A DNA stretch of 8,258 bases, taken from assembly GCA_964612425.1 (NCBI GenBank), contig CAZTDX010000103.1, positions 1 through 8,258 on the forward strand, read 5' to 3'. The first letter of the stretch is position 1; each line of letters opens with the position of its first letter. This DNA is from CAUJGP01 sp964612425. GTDB taxonomy: Bacteria > Bdellovibrionota > Bdellovibrionia > Bdellovibrionales > Bdellovibrionaceae. The position numbers were made by a program, and so were the translations under genes. Below the pieces are notes generated by a model, which was not told where the DNA came from, searched no databases, and saw nothing but the letters and a program-made list of their open reading frames with translations. Shown here one piece after another: positions 1 to 6,380 of the stretch.

Positions 1-287
1 CTCGCAAGACTAAATGCATTGGCAGTATTAGCTTTTTGAGCCGAGATCACTCGACTTCCTAACCATTGAGAGTCGTAGTGGGTCCCAGTAAAAGCAACAG
101 CACAAACCACACCACTACGATCCACTAATGTGCCCCACATATCTAAATTAAGTCCGCCGTTAGCTGTCTGACGAACTTCTTTTAAAGCTTTTTGCAAAGC
201 TGCATGATCAGGAAGTTGATTGCACTGGTCTGATCCATAGACGTGCGAGGATATTATTAAAGTGGCTAACATGATTTTTGCAAACAT
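1..287 (-). CDS. Exported GlcG/HbpS-like (heme-binding family) protein, partial
   Basis: The N-terminal 95 residues are present and the reading frame is still open at the left edge, so the C-terminus is missing. The ATG start is preceded by a good AAGGAG site about 5 bases upstream. Residues 1-18 look like a Sec signal peptide: a short Lys-containing start, a hydrophobic stretch MLATLIISS and a probable cut near VYG-SD, so the protein is likely periplasmic or secreted. The mature part has the GlcG/HbpS (haem_degrading, DUF336) pattern: an N-terminal helix (LQKALKEVRQTA, 31-42), a strand ending in LVDRSGVVCAVAF (54-66), and the helix SAQKANTANAFSLA (82-95) with its typical K-A-x-T-A core. Family members bind heme or act as accessory subunits of unclear function; the substrate here cannot be told. 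Two Cys (22 and 62) could form a disulfide after export. The family call rests on the N-terminal half only. Confidence 0.72.
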   Translation of the reverse strand, partial: MFAKIMLATLIISSHVYGSDQCNQLPDHAALQKALKEVRQTANGGLNLDMWGTLVDRSGVVCAVAFTGTHYDSQWLGSRVISAQKANTANAFSLA

Positions 288-291
288 AGTG

Positions 292-297
292 ACTCCT
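292..297 (-). promoter_or_regulatory. Ribosome binding site of the GlcG/HbpS-like gene
   Basis: On the minus strand the bases read AAGGAGTCACTATG, a strong Shine-Dalgarno with about 5-6 bases to the ATG at 287. It fixes the start of the partial gene at the left edge. It lies in the 13-base gap after the stop codon of the small frame that ends at 301. Confidence 0.6.
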
Positions 298-300
298 TAT

Positions 301-501
301 TTATTCATAGTGTGAAATATCAAAGAACATCACAGGAAATTGGTCAAGCTTCAATCCTCTTAAAATAATTAATAGGGAAATTATTAAATAAGGTGGCCGA
401 GCCAGGCAGAAAATTTCTATGACTAGTAAAACTAGCCGTAAGACTACTTGAGTAAATCTTAAAATATGGCGAATCCAAATTGCGTTGTTTGGATTGTTCA
501 T
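301..501 (-). CDS. Alternative small hydrophobic ORF (66 aa), uncertain
   Basis: An ATG at 501 is preceded on the minus strand by GGAGGTCAATATG, which looks like a strong ribosome binding site. The frame ends at 301, only 13 bases before the start of the exported GlcG/HbpS-like gene, as in an operon. The product would have a hydrophobic middle (about residues 18-48, interrupted by Arg/Pro near 35-37) and a polar tail. Against it, the same bases in the frame of 344-577 read as more ordinary protein, where GGAGGT simply encodes Gly-Gly, and hydrophobic products are common in shifted frames of AT-rich DNA. The two frames are unlikely to be both real. No family is recognised. Confidence 0.22.
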   Translation of the reverse strand: MNNPNNAIWIRHILRFTQVVLRLVLLVIEIFCLARPPYLIISLLIILRGLKLDQFPVMFFDISHYE

Positions 502-577
502 ATTGACCTCCAATCTCAATGGTGGTCTTTTCTTTCTGCTCATCTGGTTCTGGCTCAGCCAACAAGTAGCTAAGCAA
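344..577 (-). CDS. Small possible secreted or outer-membrane fragment, uncertain
   Basis: This 77-codon frame has natural-looking protein composition. A hydrophobic start (LSYLLA) is followed by an acidic, polar stretch EPEPDEQKEKTT and then alternating polar and hydrophobic residues with Gly-Gly, as seen in outer-membrane beta strands. The frame is open further upstream to 598, giving LSVSSILLSYLLA directly before EPEP, which resembles a signal peptide with a cut after Ala. However, there is no ATG or GTG in this frame, only TTG at 577 or slightly downstream, and no Shine-Dalgarno before it. It could be a real small gene with a rare start, or the 5' remnant of a larger outer-membrane protein gene. 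It conflicts with the frame at 301-501. I do not recognise a family. Confidence 0.28.
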   Translation of the reverse strand: MLSYLLAEPEPDEQKEKTTIEIGGQYEQSKQRNLDSPYFKIYSSSLTASFTSHRNFLPGSATLFNNFPINYFKRIEA

Positions 578-598
578 AATCGAAGAAACACTTAAATG

Positions 599-631
599 CT
601 AATTAATTTAATTAGAGCGTCCGGCCCGGAC
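599..631. repeat. Two adjacent perfect palindromes (AT-rich, then GC-rich)
   Basis: Positions 599-615 are CTAATTAATTTAATTAG, two 8-base arms around a single T. Positions 619-631 are GTCCGGCCCGGAC, two 6-base arms around a single C. Both have a one-base centre, which is poor for a hairpin but typical of sites bound by dimeric regulators. A run of seven T follows the GC-rich palindrome after an 11-base gap. They sit in the divergent region upstream of the acetyltransferase and of the doubtful minus-strand frames. Operator function is inferred. Confidence 0.4.
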
Positions 632-670
632 AGCGAGGAATTTTTTTCGGTTAGCTCATCCATTTTTCAA

Positions 671-726
671 TTGATCCAAAATAAATACGTCAGTACGTTG
701 AATATTAAATCATTTATTTTTAACTT
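671..726 (+). promoter_or_regulatory. Candidate promoters of the acetyltransferase gene
   Basis: Two sigma70-like pairs with 17-base spacers are visible: TTGATC (671-676) with TACGTT (694-699), and TTGAAT (698-703) with TAACTT (721-726). The first would give a leader of about 35 bases. The second would start only a few bases before the ATG at 741. The gene has only a weak AGG before its start, so either is possible. This is motif matching by eye. Confidence 0.3.
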
Positions 727-740
727 ATTTAGGTAATTTC

Positions 741-1310
741 ATGAAACAAAAAATTTATAAAACAACGCGACTTGAGATACGCCCCTTTTCACTTAGCGAT
801 TATGGATTGTGGGAGCAAGCTTGTTTACTACCATCATCAAAGATAACCAATAAGTGGGATAAAAAGCCGCCCACTCCGTCCAAAGAGCTTTTTAAAAAAG
901 TAATCAAGAGACATAAGGATCAATCCAAAGCTGATCAAACCTATCAGTGGGGTATTTTCGAAAAGAAGTCGAAAAAATTAATCGGCATGCTCGATATTCA
1001 TATTTTAGAAAGGTATGTTGTGCAGAAGGCAAACCTTGGCTATCGTATTTTCAATCAATATTGGGGTCAGGGTTACGGCAAAGAAGCCGTCAGTAAAATA
1101 GCGATCAAAGGTATTCTCGATTTGAAATTAAATCGACTTGAAGCAGTTATTGATCTTGAGAACAAGCGATCTATCAAGCTCGTTAAAACCATCGGTTTAA
1201 GACGCGAAGGCATCAGAAAAAATTATTGGTTTCAAAATAAAAAATGGAATGATCAAATTGTTTTTGTAGCTGATCGCAGTCATTTTAAACTACCTCAATT
1301 AAAGCTGTAA
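741..1310 (+). CDS. GNAT family N-acetyltransferase (RimJ/RimL type)
   Basis: The 189-residue product has the Acetyltransf_3 (RimJ/RimL-like) layout. The opening TTRLEIRPFSLSDYGLWEQA (8-27) is the usual first strand and helix. The strand LIGMLDIHIL (80-89) precedes motif A, LGYRIFNQYWGQGYGKEAV (99-117), whose Q-G-Y-G-K loop binds the acetyl-CoA pyrophosphate. Further on, LEAVIDLENKRSIKLVKTIG (133-152) has the conserved N-x-x-S followed by the G-L-x-x-E-G turn. Such enzymes transfer acetyl from acetyl-CoA to an amine, often a protein N-terminus or small molecule. The substrate cannot be told from sequence, and the protein is Lys-rich. The ATG start is supported by alignment of the family's N-terminus, though the Shine-Dalgarno is weak (AGG, 731-733). 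The gene stands alone, convergent with ung. Confidence 0.88.
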   Translation: MKQKIYKTTRLEIRPFSLSDYGLWEQACLLPSSKITNKWDKKPPTPSKELFKKVIKRHKDQSKADQTYQWGIFEKKSKKLIGMLDIHILERYVVQKANLGYRIFNQYWGQGYGKEAVSKIAIKGILDLKLNRLEAVIDLENKRSIKLVKTIGLRREGIRKNYWFQNKKWNDQIVFVADRSHFKLPQLKL

Positions 1311-1381
1311 CAATCAACAAATACCGTCAGTGAAAACTAAAACTGTTTAGATTCCGCTGAAAAGGCGAGTTGCTATCACGA

Positions 1382-1408
1382 AACTCATTTCCGCTCAGGA
1401 AATGAGTT
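1382..1408. terminator. Hairpin between convergent genes, overlapping the ung stop codon
   Basis: AACTCATTTCC (1382-1392) and GGAAATGAGTT (1398-1408) form a perfect 11-bp stem with a 5-base loop. On the minus strand the first arm encodes the last ung codons and the loop begins with its TGA stop. Only three T follow on the minus strand and almost none on the plus strand, so it may act as a weak bidirectional terminator or as a 3' end stabiliser for the two convergent transcripts. Confidence 0.55.
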
Positions 1409-2084
1409 CTAACGCCCAAGAAATTTCGCTTTCACCCCTTGACTTAAGATAGTCGTTAATTTTTGAAAAAGGCTTTGATCCTAAAAAGCCACGGTGAGCG
1501 GAGAGTGGAGATGGATGGGGTGATTCAATAACAAAATGCTTTTTGCGATCGATAAACGCTCCCTTTTTTTGTGCGTAGCTACCCCACAACACAAAAACCA
1601 GTCCTTCTCTTTTATCGTTTAAGGCATGGACAACGGCATCTGTGAACTGCTCCCATCCTTTTCCTTGATGAGATGCTGCTTTATTCTCTTCTACAGTTAA
1701 TACTGCATTGAGAAGCAGTACGCCTTGCTTGGCCCAAGGAAGTAAAAATCCGTGATTGGGTGGATTAATGCCTAAGTCACTTTTTAATTCTTTATAAATA
1801 TTTTTCAATGAGGGCGGTGGCGGAACATCAGGCTTGACAGAAAATGAAAGTCCATGCGCTTGTCCCGGCCCGTGATAAGGATCTTGACCTATGATGACCA
1901 CTTTAACTTGATCAAAGGGTGTCGCATTGAGTGCCGCAAAGTATTCTGAACCCATGGGAAAAATAGTTTTGCCAGCGTTCTTTTCGTTCAATAAAAATTG
2001 TTTTAAATTTTTCATATAAGGAGCGACGAACTCAGGAGCTAATACCACTTGCCATGAGTCCTCTAACTTTATTGTGTCTGACAT
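1395..2084 (-). CDS. ung: Uracil-DNA glycosylase (family 1)
   Basis: The enzyme removes uracil from DNA, the first step of base excision repair of deaminated cytosine or misincorporated dUMP, in the cytoplasm. The 229 residues match the usual family 1 length and every key motif is intact: GQDPYHG (66-72) with catalytic Asp68, Phe81 that stacks on uracil (HGLSFSV), the uracil-reading Asn126 in LLLNAVLTV, and the DNA-intercalating loop HPSPLSAHRG (190-199) with catalytic His190 and Leu194. The beta strand VFVLWGSYAQKKG (163-175) is also typical. The ATG start has AGGA about 6-8 bases upstream. It begins 8 bases after the stop of the small heat-shock-like gene, so the two are very likely one operon. 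The 3' end is inside a strong hairpin. Confidence 0.98.
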   Translation of the reverse strand: MSDTIKLEDSWQVVLAPEFVAPYMKNLKQFLLNEKNAGKTIFPMGSEYFAALNATPFDQVKVVIIGQDPYHGPGQAHGLSFSVKPDVPPPPSLKNIYKELKSDLGINPPNHGFLLPWAKQGVLLLNAVLTVEENKAASHQGKGWEQFTDAVVHALNDKREGLVFVLWGSYAQKKGAFIDRKKHFVIESPHPSPLSAHRGFLGSKPFSKINDYLKSRGESEISWALELIS

Positions 2085-2092
2085 TGAAATTC

Positions 2093-2671
2093 CTAGTTTT
2101 TGATTTTTGGAAATTTTAAAATTAATTTGTTGTTCTCATAAACCATATCTACCTTAGCTGAATCCGTTCCCGCTGGCACAAGAAATGATTGATAAAAATG
2201 AGAACTCATAGAAGAGCCGTTTTCGTCAGACTTCTGATTACCCTCAATAATGACGTTTCCATTTTCTACTTTTGCGCTTAAAGACTTTTTGTCGAAACTG
2301 TCGAGATCCAGTTCCATATAAACAAAAGTTTCATCTTCGTGTGTTTTTAATTGTGGTTGAAGTTTTCTAGAACCAAACATGGAAAATGGATTATCAAGCA
2401 ACGAGCCGTCAGTATCCTCCTCACTATCATGATCATTTTCATTACGATCACCCCACTGTGGCTGATTGTGACCAAAAAAACGATCAAGAAGAGATGGACT
2501 ATCACTCAATGAATGGGGCAGCGGAATTCCAAAAAACTGCGAAATACCCATGTTTTTATTTAGCTTAGCAAAATTTTCCTCTGCTTTTTTCTTACCCATT
2601 ACGTAGCCAACACCCCAACCCACTGTCGTGCAAACCAAAGCAATAATAAATTTTTGCAAATTGAATTTCAT
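2093..2671 (-). CDS. Membrane-anchored small heat-shock protein (Hsp20/alpha-crystallin domain)
   Basis: The 192-residue product has three parts. Residues 8-26 form one hydrophobic segment after Lys residues, with Gly18, Gly22 and Gly26 spaced as a GxxxGxxxG zipper and followed by KKK, so it is probably an uncleaved anchor; no lipobox is seen around Cys14. Residues 60-100 are a flexible linker with an acidic run (about 79-89). Residues 103-190 resemble an alpha-crystallin domain: LKTHEDETFVYMELDL, then KVENGNVIIEGNQ (134-146), then YQSFLVPAGTDSAKVDMVYE and NKLILKFPKI. The end matches the conserved turn and strand where most relatives read A-x-x-x-N-G-V-L. Small heat-shock proteins hold unfolding proteins without ATP; here the anchor would place this at the membrane, probably facing the periplasm (inference). 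The start has AAGGAG. It lies just before ung and is the first gene of that operon. It lacks the usual C-terminal I-x-I tail. Confidence 0.8.
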   Translation of the reverse strand: MKFNLQKFIIALVCTTVGWGVGYVMGKKKAEENFAKLNKNMGISQFFGIPLPHSLSDSPSLLDRFFGHNQPQWGDRNENDHDSEEDTDGSLLDNPFSMFGSRKLQPQLKTHEDETFVYMELDLDSFDKKSLSAKVENGNVIIEGNQKSDENGSSMSSHFYQSFLVPAGTDSAKVDMVYENNKLILKFPKIKN

Positions 2672-2673
2672 AT

Positions 2674-2701
2674 AAACTCCTTAGAGAGCGCGACCATAAC
2701 A
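2674..2701 (-). promoter_or_regulatory. Extended -10 promoter and RBS of the sHsp-ung operon
   Basis: On the minus strand TGTTATGGT (2701-2693) is an extended -10 element (TG-n-TATGGT). The -35 position is poor (TTTCCC). The transcript would start near 2686, followed by AAGGAG (2679-2674 region) before the ATG at 2671, so the leader would be very short. No heat-shock operator such as CIRCE was seen. Confidence 0.35.
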
Positions 2702-2758
2702 CAAGGTATTGAATAGGGAAAAGACTTAAGAGCCTAATTCACTGGAAATGCAAGGGTC

Positions 2759-2787
2759 TTGACTTTTTGGGTCATGATTTCTATTTT
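2759..2787 (+). promoter_or_regulatory. Sigma70-like promoter of pgi-recD2
   Basis: TTGACT (2759-2764) and TATTTT (2782-2787) are separated by exactly 17 bases, the best promoter match in the window. The expected transcription start, 6-7 bases after the -10, falls at about 2793-2794, the A of the pgi ATG. It lies divergent to the sHsp-ung promoter. Confidence 0.6.
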
Positions 2788-2793
2788 ATTAAA

Positions 2794-4050
2794 ATGATTA
2801 AAATTACTTCACACACACACGACACAAAAGCCAGTACTCACCAAAATTCGCTTAAATTCAATCTCGAATCTATAAAGTCAGTTTTGGAAAATAAATCATT
2901 AGGGTTTCACCAACTCCCTGAGAGGCAAGATCTTTGGAAATCCTGCTCTCATACAGCAGAAATGCTTCGAGATCGTTATAGCACCATGGTTGTTTTAGGT
3001 ATTGGCGGAAGCTCTCTCGGCGGCAAGGTCATCAAAGAAGCTCTTCGCACAAAAGCTGATCGCAAAGTATTTTTTTGTGAAAGTATCGATCCTTTTGAAA
3101 TAGAGCATTTACTTCATACGCTCACAAATGAATTAAAAATTGAATTAAAATCCATTTGTTGGTCCGTGATTTCTAAGAGTGGAAATACCATCGAAACCAC
3201 AACGCAACTCAATTTTATTAACCAGTATTATGAGGATCACAATCTAAAATGGACCGATCACTGTGTCGTTATTACTGAGCCCAAATCAAGTCCCCTCTCC
3301 GATTTTGCTCATCAATATCAACGCCCACAATTAGAAGTTCCACTGGATGTGGGTGGGCGATTTTCAGTGCTCTCTCCCGTTGGAATGCTCCCTGCTGCCT
3401 TTATGGGACTTGATATTGAAGCTTTTCGCACAGGTGCCGCTCAAGCCAGAAATAACCATGAGCTGATTGCTGAGCTCGTCACTCAAATTGAAATGAGTTT
3501 TGCACGCCATGAATGGATCACTCTTTTTTGGTCTTACGCTCAAAATCTGAAAGACTTCACTTACTGGTTACAACAATTGTGGGCTGAATCACTAGCAAAG
3601 AAAGACAACCGCCTCAACCAAACAGCACCTCGCGTAAGTACACCGTTACCATGCTTAGGGCCTGCGGATCAGCACTCAATACTCCAACAAGTAGCAGACG
3701 GTACTAAAGATAAATTTGTTTTATTTTTTCGACTTACCTCTGCTGAAGAAACGGGTTCTACTATACAAAAATCCTTGATCAAGGGCGGTGAGCTTATGGT
3801 TAACAAAAAGCTTGGAGCTTTACTAAAAGCAGAGGCCCAGGCCACACAAATGGGCCTGAGTGAAAAGGGGGTTTCTAACTTAACTGTCCAGGTTCCCAAG
3901 ATGTCAGAAGCAGAGCTTGGTTACCTCTTTATGTATTTTGAATTAGTCATTGCTACTCTGGGTGAAAAATTAAATATCAATGCTTTTGATCAACCTGGTG
4001 TTGAGCTTGGAAAAGTAATCATTAAAAAACTTTTGACAGAGACGGTGTGA
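2794..4050 (+). CDS. pgi: Glucose-6-phosphate isomerase, short bacterial form
   Basis: The enzyme interconverts glucose-6-phosphate and fructose-6-phosphate in glycolysis and gluconeogenesis. All family landmarks are present (numbered from ATG 2794): VVLGIGGSSLGG (66-77) and SKSGNT (127-132) of the phosphate-binding SIS fold, signature DVGGRFSVLSPVGMLP (185-200), catalytic Glu265 in LWAESLAKK, His294 in GPADQHS, and signature FDQPGVELGK (398-407) with catalytic Lys407. At 418 residues it is a short form, well below the roughly 550 residues of the E. coli enzyme. A TTG nine codons upstream (2767) is in frame but lies inside the promoter spacer, so I chose the ATG. No Shine-Dalgarno precedes it (TTTTATTAAAATG), which fits a leaderless message. 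Its TGA overlaps the GTG start of the helicase gene by 4 bases, showing an operon. Confidence 0.96.
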   Translation: MIKITSHTHDTKASTHQNSLKFNLESIKSVLENKSLGFHQLPERQDLWKSCSHTAEMLRDRYSTMVVLGIGGSSLGGKVIKEALRTKADRKVFFCESIDPFEIEHLLHTLTNELKIELKSICWSVISKSGNTIETTTQLNFINQYYEDHNLKWTDHCVVITEPKSSPLSDFAHQYQRPQLEVPLDVGGRFSVLSPVGMLPAAFMGLDIEAFRTGAAQARNNHELIAELVTQIEMSFARHEWITLFWSYAQNLKDFTYWLQQLWAESLAKKDNRLNQTAPRVSTPLPCLGPADQHSILQQVADGTKDKFVLFFRLTSAEETGSTIQKSLIKGGELMVNKKLGALLKAEAQATQMGLSEKGVSNLTVQVPKMSEAELGYLFMYFELVIATLGEKLNINAFDQPGVELGKVIIKKLLTETV

Positions 4051-6233
4051 ACTCAATTGCGACTCATCAAACAATTGAAGGTCTTGTTGAAGCCATAACT
4101 TATCATAACACAAGCAATGGGTTTGCAGTCCTCAAAGTAAAAGTAGATTCAAAAGACGATTTAAAAAAATCAGATCTTGTCGTTGTCGTAGGTCGCACTC
4201 CCAACGTCAACGTTGGCGAATACCTACAAGCTACGGGTGAGTGGGTGATAAATAAAACTTATGGGGAGCAATTTTCGGCTAGTGAAATTAAATTAACTCC
4301 ACCAAGCTCTCTATCAGGAATTGAAAAATACTTAAGCTCCGGTGCTATCAATGGAATAGGCCCCGCCTTTGCTGCCAAACTCGTTAAGGCTTTTGGCGAA
4401 GATGTTTTTGAAGTGATTGAAAAAAATCCTAATAAACTTTTAGAAGTGGAAAACGTAGGTAAGAAAAGAATCGAATTAATTACAGCAAGTTGGAAGGAAA
4501 CTGCCGGGATAAGAAACATCATGGTTTTTTTGCAAACCCATGGGATCACACCAGCTAAGTCTGCTAAAATTTACAAAACCTACGGAGACGATGCCATCTC
4601 TATATTAAAAGCCAATCCCTATCAATTAATTAAAGACATCCCCGGGATTGGATTCAAAACGGCTGATCAAATAGCAACTCATTTTGGAGTAGATAAACAG
4701 TCGCAATTTAGAGCAATAGCCGCTATTAATTTTCTACTCACGGAAAAACTAAATTACGGTCATTGCGCCTACCCAAAAGAAAAACTCCTTTTTGAAGCTC
4801 AAAAGTTACTAGAAACTGATGACGAAACACTCCTCACAACTGCGCTTTATGCTGAAATTGAATCTGGGTTTTTAGTCTCAGAAACTATTGAGAGCTTTGA
4901 CTGTATTTATCTGAAGTCTATTTACCTTTTAGAAAAATCCATTGTTCGACAGTGGACGAGGCTCAAGGAAGGAACGCCACCATGGCCTATTCCGGAAAAC
5001 TTAGATATGACCTTAAGTAAGACCGAAAAAGCCTTAAAACTCAAACTAGCTCCTCTCCAAAAACTAGCAATCCATACTGCATTAACAAATAAAATAACCA
5101 TCATCACGGGTGGCCCAGGAACCGGAAAGAGCACACTCACAAAAGCACTCACCAACTTTTTAAAAGATATTGATATTCGAATAGCACTTTGCTCGCCCAC
5201 GGGACGAGCGGCAAAACGTCTGCATGAGTGCACCGGAATTGAAGCAAAGACCATCCATCGACTTCTTGCTTTTGATCCCGAAAAGAAAAGTTTTAAATAT
5301 GATTTATTTACTCCACTTGAAACCGATCTCGTTTTGGTTGATGAGGCCTCGATGCTTGATATTTCTCTGGCGAACTCACTTTTAAAATCAATTCCTGATC
5401 ATGCAGCCTTGGTCATCATTGGTGATGTGGACCAATTACCACCAGTGGGGCCGGGGCAATTTTTAAAAGATCTCATCGATTCAGAAGTAGTTCCCGTGGT
5501 ACGATTGACTCAAATATTTCGACAATCGAGCGAAAGTCAGCTTGTCCAAGCTGCGCACCAAATCAACCAAGGACTTATCCCTGATTTAACGCCACATCGA
5601 CACAGTGATTTTTTCTTTTTAGAAAAACCCACTTCAGCAGAAGTAGTAGAAACGATTTTAGATTTAGTTCAGCGTCGCATCCCTCAGACTTACCATTATA
5701 ACCCAATCTCTGAAATTCAAATTTTGGCTCCCATGCAAAGAGGACCTGCTGGAGTTAAAAATCTCAATTCAGAAATTCAAAAAGCTCTCAACCCAAATCC
5801 GATTGCCAAAATTGAACGCTACGAAACCCTTTATTGTGTTGGCGATAAAGTAATGATCATAGAAAATAATTATGAAAAAGATGTATTTAACGGTGATATC
5901 GGACTTATTGACCGTATTAACTTTGATGAACAAGTTGTTTATATCGATCTCGATGGTCGTGTTGTTGCATTTTCTTTTTCAGAATTAGATACCGTTGTTC
6001 CCTCCTACGCGATTACCATTCATAAGTCACAAGGATCAGAATATCCAGTAGTGATTATTCCGATTGTTTCTGAACACCATATAATGCTTCAAAGAAATTT
6101 AGTTTATACCGCCATGACAAGAGGAAAAAAGCTGGTCATCATGGTAGGTGACTCCACTGTGCTTCGCAAGTCGCTCCATAACATGAAGGGCAAAAAGCGT
6201 TGGACAAATTTGAAGTCACTTTTTCTGAGTTAG
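4047..6233 (+). CDS. recD2: RecD2-type ATP-dependent DNA helicase
   Basis: This is a superfamily 1B 5'-3' helicase of the RecD2/RecD-TraA type, acting in DNA repair without RecBC. The 728 residues fit the family. The N-terminal extension that separates RecD2 from RecD is present: a beta-rich start (8-85), then helix-hairpin-helix motifs NGIGPAFAAKLVKAFG (102-117), VENVGKKRIELI (134-145) and IPGIGFKTADQIATHFG (198-214). The motor follows: Walker A TGGPGTGKS (354-362), motif Ia SPTGRAAKRL (383-392), DEASML (432-437), GDVDQLPPVGPG (459-470), LTQIFRQS (487-494), then IHKSQGSEYP (658-667) and VYTAMTRGKK (686-695) near the C-terminus. The start is GTG at 4047, inside the GTGA overlap with the pgi stop, so it probably depends on translational coupling; a weak AGAGACGG precedes it. 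No recB or recC is in view. It is intact. Confidence 0.95.
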   Translation: MNSIATHQTIEGLVEAITYHNTSNGFAVLKVKVDSKDDLKKSDLVVVVGRTPNVNVGEYLQATGEWVINKTYGEQFSASEIKLTPPSSLSGIEKYLSSGAINGIGPAFAAKLVKAFGEDVFEVIEKNPNKLLEVENVGKKRIELITASWKETAGIRNIMVFLQTHGITPAKSAKIYKTYGDDAISILKANPYQLIKDIPGIGFKTADQIATHFGVDKQSQFRAIAAINFLLTEKLNYGHCAYPKEKLLFEAQKLLETDDETLLTTALYAEIESGFLVSETIESFDCIYLKSIYLLEKSIVRQWTRLKEGTPPWPIPENLDMTLSKTEKALKLKLAPLQKLAIHTALTNKITIITGGPGTGKSTLTKALTNFLKDIDIRIALCSPTGRAAKRLHECTGIEAKTIHRLLAFDPEKKSFKYDLFTPLETDLVLVDEASMLDISLANSLLKSIPDHAALVIIGDVDQLPPVGPGQFLKDLIDSEVVPVVRLTQIFRQSSESQLVQAAHQINQGLIPDLTPHRHSDFFFLEKPTSAEVVETILDLVQRRIPQTYHYNPISEIQILAPMQRGPAGVKNLNSEIQKALNPNPIAKIERYETLYCVGDKVMIIENNYEKDVFNGDIGLIDRINFDEQVVYIDLDGRVVAFSFSELDTVVPSYAITIHKSQGSEYPVVIIPIVSEHHIMLQRNLVYTAMTRGKKLVIMVGDSTVLRKSLHNMKGKKRWTNLKSLFLS

Positions 6234-6241
6234 GTTGTTCA

Positions 6242-6378
6242 GTGTAAAACTTAATCATAACCTCCACAACATGCAGCTCTCGTAGAGGGGTGTTATGGAA
6301 TTACCTCAACAGATATTAATGCACCCGCTAAAGTTGATAACAAAGTGGTCGATTGGGTTTGTGAAAGTAGTTTTACAC
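6242..6378. repeat. Nested inverted repeats in the gap after recD2
   Basis: An outer pair GTGTAAAACT (6242-6251) and AGTTTTACAC (6369-6378) is a perfect 10-base inverted repeat enclosing 117 bases. Inside it CATAAC (6256-6261) pairs with GTTATG (6292-6297), enclosing a small CTCT/AGAG hairpin (6277-6287). The arrangement could be a structured transcript end or a small RNA, or the remains of a short mobile repeat. No homologue is recognised and no promoter is clear. Confidence 0.4.
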
Positions 6379-6380
6379 CA

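Noticed and set aside
2386..2568. Plus-strand open frame inside the small heat-shock gene
   Set aside because: It is opposite the acidic linker codons, which read as His/Tyr-rich on the other strand, and has no ribosome binding site.
2767..2793. Longer pgi start at TTG 2767
   Set aside because: It lies within the spacer of the best promoter, has no ribosome binding site, and the extra residues do not look like the family's N-terminus.
2808..2822. CACACACAC run near the start of pgi
   Set aside because: A short dinucleotide run encoding Ser-His-Thr-His; too short to be called a phase-variable repeat and not at a promoter spacer.
3833..3857. AGGCCCA/TGGGCCT 7-bp stem within pgi
   Set aside because: It lies in well-conserved coding sequence, has an 11-base loop and no T-run, so it is most likely incidental.
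4922..5254. Minus-strand open frame inside the helicase gene
   Set aside because: The plus-strand frame there encodes the Walker A and motif Ia regions, so the opposite frame is a shadow.
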